Source: an uncultured Clostridia bacterium | GTDB taxonomy: Bacteria; Bacillota; Clostridia; Christensenellales; Aristaeellaceae | DNA: 64,000 bases | Direction of reading: 5' to 3' | Assembly (NCBI GenBank): GCA_945948915.1 | Contig: CAMFCQ010000002.1 | Location: 21,888 to 85,887 of the forward strand | Part shown: piece by piece, positions 58,818 to 64,000 of the stretch | How the letters are laid out: every line of letters starts with the position of its first letter | How positions within the stretch are numbered: the stretch's first letter is position 1 | Made by a program: the position numbers and the translations under genes | The notes under the pieces: model-generated | Seen by the model: only the letters and a program-made list of their open reading frames with translations | Told to the model about the DNA's origin: nothing | The model's database searches: none

Positions 58818-60293
58818 TCAGGCGCGCTGCTGTGCACCGAGCGTCAGGGATTGCAGAAGCTTCCGGCACAGCTCCGGGTTTTGCTGAATCTGTGCCATCA
58901 GCGCGGACACATCCGCGCTGTCCTGCGTCTCGCCAGACGTTTCCCGATGCGGATAGAAGCTGTTCTCCACCAGCCGTGACAGGGCGCGCTTCTCGTAGTC
59001 CAGCGCCTCATTGTAGTGGTTCATCAGAACCTCCGGCGACTGTCCGGCGTTTTCCGCAACCAGCTGGTAGTTGTTCTGCGACAGGCGTACCTTGTGCATC
59101 TGCCCGGACTTGCGAAGCCCCTGGAAATCAATGCGTTCATTCTCCGGGATACCGATCCGCTTCTGATGCTCCTTGAAGCTCTTTTCCAGGTTCTTGGGAT
59201 CGACAGGCCTTCCGTCCGTCTGGCAGATCAACAGTCCGTAATCCCGATACTCCTCGCGGAAGAACGCCTTGTTTTCCTCAATCCGTGCCAATCTCTCGCG
59301 CAGCTCATCCAGCAGCGGCGTGGTCAGATACTGCTTGCGATGGCTGTCCTCCGTTTTCGGTCCCTTGAGAATCATGCTGCTTTTCGAGGTGAGCACCTGC
59401 TTGGGAAAGATGCGCAGCACCTCATGCTTGGGCAGCACGCCGATTGCGCTGTCTGATACGCGCTGAATCTGCCGGGTGATCCATAGGCTGCCATCCCGGA
59501 AATCAATCGTATGCAGGTCAATTCCCGCGGTTTCGCCAGCCCGCAGGGAGCAGACAAACGCCAGGTGAACGGCCAGGTGAAGCAGCTCGTCCTCCTTGAT
59601 GCTGTCGAGCACCTCGTAAACGCGCCGGGCATCCCAGGCCCTCCGCTTGACCGTCTTTTCCGTGGGTGCGGTGACCTTGGGGATTTCGCTGATGTAGTGC
59701 CACTTCTTTGCCGTCTCAAAGCCGGAGGTCAGAATCGTAAAGCACTTCTTCACGGTACTGGAGGACAGCGTCGGAATATCCTCCGGGCGCTTCCCGTAGC
59801 TCTTGGGCCCGCGGCAGGGCTTCCGGCTCAGCGCGTCCAGAAAGTCGTCAATGTCCTCTGCCGTAATGCTGCTCATCACCCGGTCACCGAAGTACGGCAG
59901 AATATGCCGGTCCAGATTGCTGCGATAGCTGTCGTAGGAGTTGGGCGAAAAGCGCTCCTTTCTCGCGTGGATGGGCAGCCACTTCTCCGCAAACTCCCGA
60001 TAGGTCTTTGCGGTATTATCCTCCGCTGCGTGCGGCGGTGCTTCCTCCTGCGTTCTGGGGCGGAAACGCTCGACCACCTCCCGCTCCACAGCGCGCCTGC
60101 ACTGGTATTCGGCTGCTGCTTTTCGGATCTCGTGGTGAAGCCGATTCTTTTGCAGATAGTCGATATAAGCCTTCCTGTGCATCGCCTCCAGCTCGGTGGA
60201 ATAGGTTTCCCATTGGTGCTTGACCTTACCGTCTTCTGTACGGTAGGGATAAATGATGTTGTGGGCAATGCCCCTCACTTTGTAGGTTGCCAT
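58818..60293 (-). CDS. Tyrosine site-specific integrase (ICE/Tn916-like organisation)
   Basis: SAM-like domain FAEKWLPIHARKERFSPNSYDSYRSNLDRHILPYFGD; SLRAGETAGI; FQGLRKSGQMHKVRLSQNNYQLVAENAGQSPEVLMNHYNEAL. Confidence 0.9.
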   Translation of the reverse strand: MATYKVRGIAHNIIYPYRTEDGKVKHQWETYSTELEAMHRKAYIDYLQKNRLHHEIRKAAAEYQCRRAVEREVVERFRPRTQEEAPPHAAEDNTAKTYREFAEKWLPIHARKERFSPNSYDSYRSNLDRHILPYFGDRVMSSITAEDIDDFLDALSRKPCRGPKSYGKRPEDIPTLSSSTVKKCFTILTSGFETAKKWHYISEIPKVTAPTEKTVKRRAWDARRVYEVLDSIKEDELLHLAVHLAFVCSLRAGETAGIDLHTIDFRDGSLWITRQIQRVSDSAIGVLPKHEVLRIFPKQVLTSKSSMILKGPKTEDSHRKQYLTTPLLDELRERLARIEENKAFFREEYRDYGLLICQTDGRPVDPKNLEKSFKEHQKRIGIPENERIDFQGLRKSGQMHKVRLSQNNYQLVAENAGQSPEVLMNHYNEALDYEKRALSRLVENSFYPHRETSGETQDSADVSALMAQIQQNPELCRKLLQSLTLGAQQRA

Positions 60294-60318
60294 GATCGCT
60301 TTCCTTTCCTGATTCAGG

Positions 60319-60555
60319 TCAGGTAAGCTCCGCTTGCTCGTTCAGCCACTTGTCAAAGGATTCCTTGTGAATTCGCAGGCATCGCTTTCCCAGCCGCATC
60401 ACCTTGAATTGTGTGGTTGTTTCGCAAAGCCCATAAGCCTTGCGAAGGCTGATGCCAAGGATTTGAGCCACCTGCTCGGCGGTATATGTCCGCTGAACGC
60501 ATTCCCCTTCAGAAGAATTACGCATCATACGTTCTCCTTTCACTGTGCTGCACAT
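60319..60555 (-). CDS. Excisionase-like HTH DNA-binding protein
   Basis: RTYTAEQVAQILGISLRKAYGLCETTTQFKVMRLGKRCLRIHKESFDKWL; directly upstream of the integrase. Confidence 0.85.
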   Translation of the reverse strand: MCSTVKGERMMRNSSEGECVQRTYTAEQVAQILGISLRKAYGLCETTTQFKVMRLGKRCLRIHKESFDKWLNEQAELT

Positions 60556-60965
60556 TTATGGATCACTGTACCTCCTTCCGTTTTTTCTGATTAGCAGGTA
60601 CAGACATTCTATAAATAGCTACAGCCTCTGTCAACTGTGTCGCCATGTAGAATATGGGGCAAGCACAAGGTCGCGGCTCGCTTCGCCGCGTCATAGCCCC
60701 GCCTGTGCCGTCGGCATCTTGACCATCGTACACCGCAGGTACTCCCTCGCCAGTCAGTGGAGGGCTGTAGTAGAAGTCTCATTATTTCCGCATGGGATCG
60801 TTGCGAACGCGCTGGCTGCAGCGCGGTTGACAGGCTGCGTGAATCGCTCGGGTATCGTAGATACCGTCCTGGCGCCGCCCTGTCTGCCGCTCCCTCCACA
60901 CGGATGAATGTCCTGTGCTTGCTATGAGGCAGATCGATCAGCCTGTTTATCAAGGTGCAAAGAAT

Positions 60966-61301
60966 CTATGGGGAGAACTGTTCGAGTATTGTTCTGATGA
61001 TGCATCGGTCTTCAGCAGATACAAGAGACGCTGCTACTTTCAGAACTCTGATCTGTTCGGCGCACAGCGTATGCTGCTGCGGAGAATACCAATCTGCCAC
61101 CTTATAGCCGCCGCCATAGCGCCCGCGGACAGATTCTATTGGGTGAGAGAGCATGAGCTCGTGCAAATCATTTTGCATCGTACGAACGCTGACATGAAAT
61201 TCCACAGCCAGGTTAGAGGCCGTGTCAAAGCGTCTGCACAGCAATGCTTGCCACACTGCGCGCTGACGCTCTGTTACTTTCGCGTCTGCGTTCACGCTCA
61301 A
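60966..61301 (-). CDS. Small HTH (DeoR/type-11-like) regulator, possibly truncated
   Basis: KVTERQRAVWQALLCRRFDTASNLAVEFHVSVRTMQNDLHELM. Confidence 0.6.
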   Translation of the reverse strand: MSVNADAKVTERQRAVWQALLCRRFDTASNLAVEFHVSVRTMQNDLHELMLSHPIESVRGRYGGGYKVADWYSPQQHTLCAEQIRVLKVAASLVSAEDRCIIRTILEQFSP

Positions 61302-61626
61302 GCCCTCTCACCTTCTTTCGTGCCCCACAAGATAAGCCTAACGCCTAAATATGCAAACATGCTTCCGATTTAGGAAATTTGCTTTGAGAATTTGTCAGAA
61401 CCTATTCGACTAATCTCTATGAAGCTTTTACCTGTTTGCCTTGAGGAAAAAAACGGTGATATACATGGACATCGGGTTAGAAAATGCTATACTTTACATT
61501 TCAATAAACTCCCTTTTCTATTCTGCGTCTTCGTCTTATGCAATGTCTGCCAATATAGGTAGCATTCCAGATCTTTTGAAGATAATTGATATACTCTCAT
61601 CGGAAGAATTTCAATCTAGTCAAACG

Positions 61627-61662
61627 GCGCTCCGGAATTTGCCTTCCAGAGCGCCGTTATTG
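61627..61662. terminator. Hairpin terminator in accessory region
   Basis: AACGGCGCTC...GAGCGCCGTT palindrome with adjacent T-rich sequence. Confidence 0.5.
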
Positions 61663-62235
61663 TCTGAGTATAAATTGTTTACCCTTATTCCCTAATTAGT
61701 TGTGGTGCGTTATTATCGTCCCTTTTGCTTATTTGTTTGCGGATATATTCCTGCCAGTTCCCTAAATTTTCGCTCGATATAATCATATTCAATTGCTGCA
61801 TAGCTTGAATAGTACTTATTTTCATCATATCGATTTCGTGCTTGATAGTGCATTTGATTCAGAAGGGTTGTATTGGGAACTCGCTACTTTGGATACATGT
61901 TTTGTTGCTATATCAGTCAAATCCCTCATTCCTCTTATCTTACTCATTTCAGCAGATCGGGTAGTGGGCTTTTAATCTCTTTAGGCTCTATCATATACAG
62001 TGCACAAAGCAAGCAAACTACACTCTCATACTGTGATTTCGAGAATTACCAGTTCTTCACGGTTTCCTAGGGTATTAATGAGTTAAAGCATATCATGTCT
62101 TCACCACGAAAGGAACGGCAATGAAGGGCTAGTCTATATCTTTCAGCATCAACTTTCTCACAGAAATTGTAACTTTACCTTTAATTTAGAGAATCTCTTT
62201 TTTTCCGTGATAAGCCAAATATTTGCCAGTTATGA

Positions 62236-64000
62236 ACCTACCATTCGTCCAGCTATTATGAAGATCTTTCCGGTCTGTCCCTTAAGCTCACGGATGGCAC
62301 GTATATCGAGATTGAGGACAAGCAGGGCACTGTGATGCGCTTTGAAAGCCCCGTCTATGAGGGGGATGACAGCGGCCGTATTCTTCGAATCACGGATGCC
62401 TGCGGTAACACGAATACCTTCCAGTATACGGACTGGGACCTAACCAGCATTACTGACGGAGCAGGCCGCGTGACAACCATCAGCTACACCGACGGCAAGG
62501 TGAGTTCTATCCTTGCGCCTGGTGAAACCACACCGGTAACGTTCGACTACTATGAATCTCGCCTCAATCAGATCAGCGATGCAGACGGCGTCAGCACGTA
62601 TATCAGCTGGGACTGCGCTTGGGATAACAATTATGTGTATTATGTGACGAGTATCGGCGGCAGTGATGGACGCTACCTGTCGTTTAGCTACCCGTTCGCA
62701 GCGCCGTACCGAATTGAATCCATGCACATGCTTCGTCCTGCTGGCGAAGTAATTTATGGTGGTCATGCGCATTGCTATGATTACAAGGATATGATGACCA
62801 TCGTGCATGATGAAACCGTTGATAACGGCAAAGATCTGATTTATCAGTTCAACGATTTCGGCAATGCAGTCTGCGTGCGCGATGATCTGGGTTATGCGAG
62901 CTACAGCAAGTTCAGCGAGGAGCTTCTGCCAAACCATCCGGAGCAGGTCTCCAAGCTTCAGCGCAGCGTTATCAATCTGCTGCCCAACCATGACTTTGAG
63001 CTGGACAGCTACTGGAGTACCGCACTCAATGACGGCGAAGGCAGCTTTGCTTATGTGACGGACCAGAAGTATCTGGGCTCCCGATCCATGCGGATGACGA
63101 AAACCAATGCGGATGGCAATCTCTGCGTGTACATGAGCTATTCTAATCTGGAAATCGGCAAGGCATATACCCTCTCCGGTTACATCCGCAGCTCCGGCAA
63201 TGTGCAGGGCTACGCCACCGTGCAGCATCAGAACAACTGGTTCAACAGCGAGCTGCTCACGCCTGGCAGCGAGTGGACGCGCGTGGCTGTTTCCTTTACC
63301 GCTGCTTCGACCAGCGCGACGCTGTACTTTGTGACGACGGGTACCGGCACGCTCTGGGTAGACTGTGCTCAGCTTGAGGTGGGTTCTGTCCCCAACCGCT
63401 ACAATCTGCTGCGCAACTGTGACTTCTCGCTAAGCAGCAGCGGCGTGCCGGCCTTCTGGACGGCCAATGGTTCCAACACCTCCAGTGATGCCATCGTGAC
63501 CAGCGTAGATGATCTCCATCCGGCCTTCCTCACGAACAACCGGATGCGTCTGTACGGCGATCCGCAGACGAACAAGGGCATTTACCAGGATCTTCCGGTC
63601 AGCGGCAGTCAGGGCGACGTCTTTGTTGTCGGCGGCTGGGCCAAGGGTTACTCCCGCCCGATTGCCGATGAGCCGAGGCGCTTTGCTATCCGTCTGGCGT
63701 TCAAGAACAGCTCCGGCACGTTTGTAAACAGCGACATCCTGAGCTGGAATGAGGAGTGGACGGACTGGCAGTACATCTCCGGCGCAGTTATCGCGCCATG
63801 TGCCTACACCGCCATTCGCTACAATGTTGACTATGAGAAGAACGTGAACTACGCAGACTTCGACGGTCTGACGCTGTACAAGGAGGAGTTCGGCAATACC
63901 TTTGCTTACGACGAGGACGGCAACGTGACCGCCGTCAAGAACCTCGCCAGCAAGCAGGCCAAGGCGGAATACGATGATTACAACAACCTCATCAGCTATG
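62236..64000 (+). CDS. YD/RHS-repeat protein fragment with internal CBM-like modules; 5' truncated and continuing past the window edge
   Basis: Continuous frame (codon starts at 62260 GAA) reading EDLSGLSLKLTDGTYIEIEDKQGTVMRFESPVYEGDDSGRILRITDACGNTNTFQYTDWDLTSITDGAGRVTTISYTDGK ... NLLPNHDFELDSYWSTALNDGEGSFAYVTDQKYLGSRSMRMTKTNADGN ... FAYDEDGNVTAVKNLASKQAKAEYDDYNNLISY; no plausible start codon or RBS at the 5' edge. Confidence 0.85.

Noticed and set aside
61400-62100. Small ORFs in the AT-rich stretch
   Set aside because: Short, low-complexity, no RBS or motif; consistent with decayed DNA.

Overview
A 64 kb, GC-rich, gene-dense window from a bacterial chromosome. The gerA-type germination operon suggests a spore-forming Firmicute (class Clostridia, broadly; lineage not determined). 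Most of it is ordinary chromosome: rsmG, radC, a SNF2 helicase, a DAHP synthase, RluA, RsmF-like, deoD, dppA, thrE halves, kduI/kduD, gerA/B/C, dapA-like, SPFH, parB/parA, tldD/pmbA, an aconitase-like hydratase, leuS with a T-box, and tRNA-Thr. From about 58.6 kb the window enters an accessory element next to tRNA-Thr: tyrosine integrase, excisionase, an AT-rich decayed region, and a 5'-truncated YD/RHS-type ORF that runs off the end and is missing from the ORF track. The strongest non-routine observations are: (1) a complete-looking Tyr/Phe-rich leader-peptide attenuator upstream of the DAHP synthase; (2) a family of modular, non-coding, terminal-inverted-repeat elements made of nested hairpins, with TTA target duplications, insertion at TAA stop codons, an exact 94-bp module presence/absence, and a nested second MITE whose empty site is visible in sister copies; (3) a roughly 330-bp cruciform at the window start whose arms carry compensatory changes. 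Many long ORFs in the supplied track are antisense shadows of real genes caused by high GC. All calls come from reading the sequence; no database search was run.
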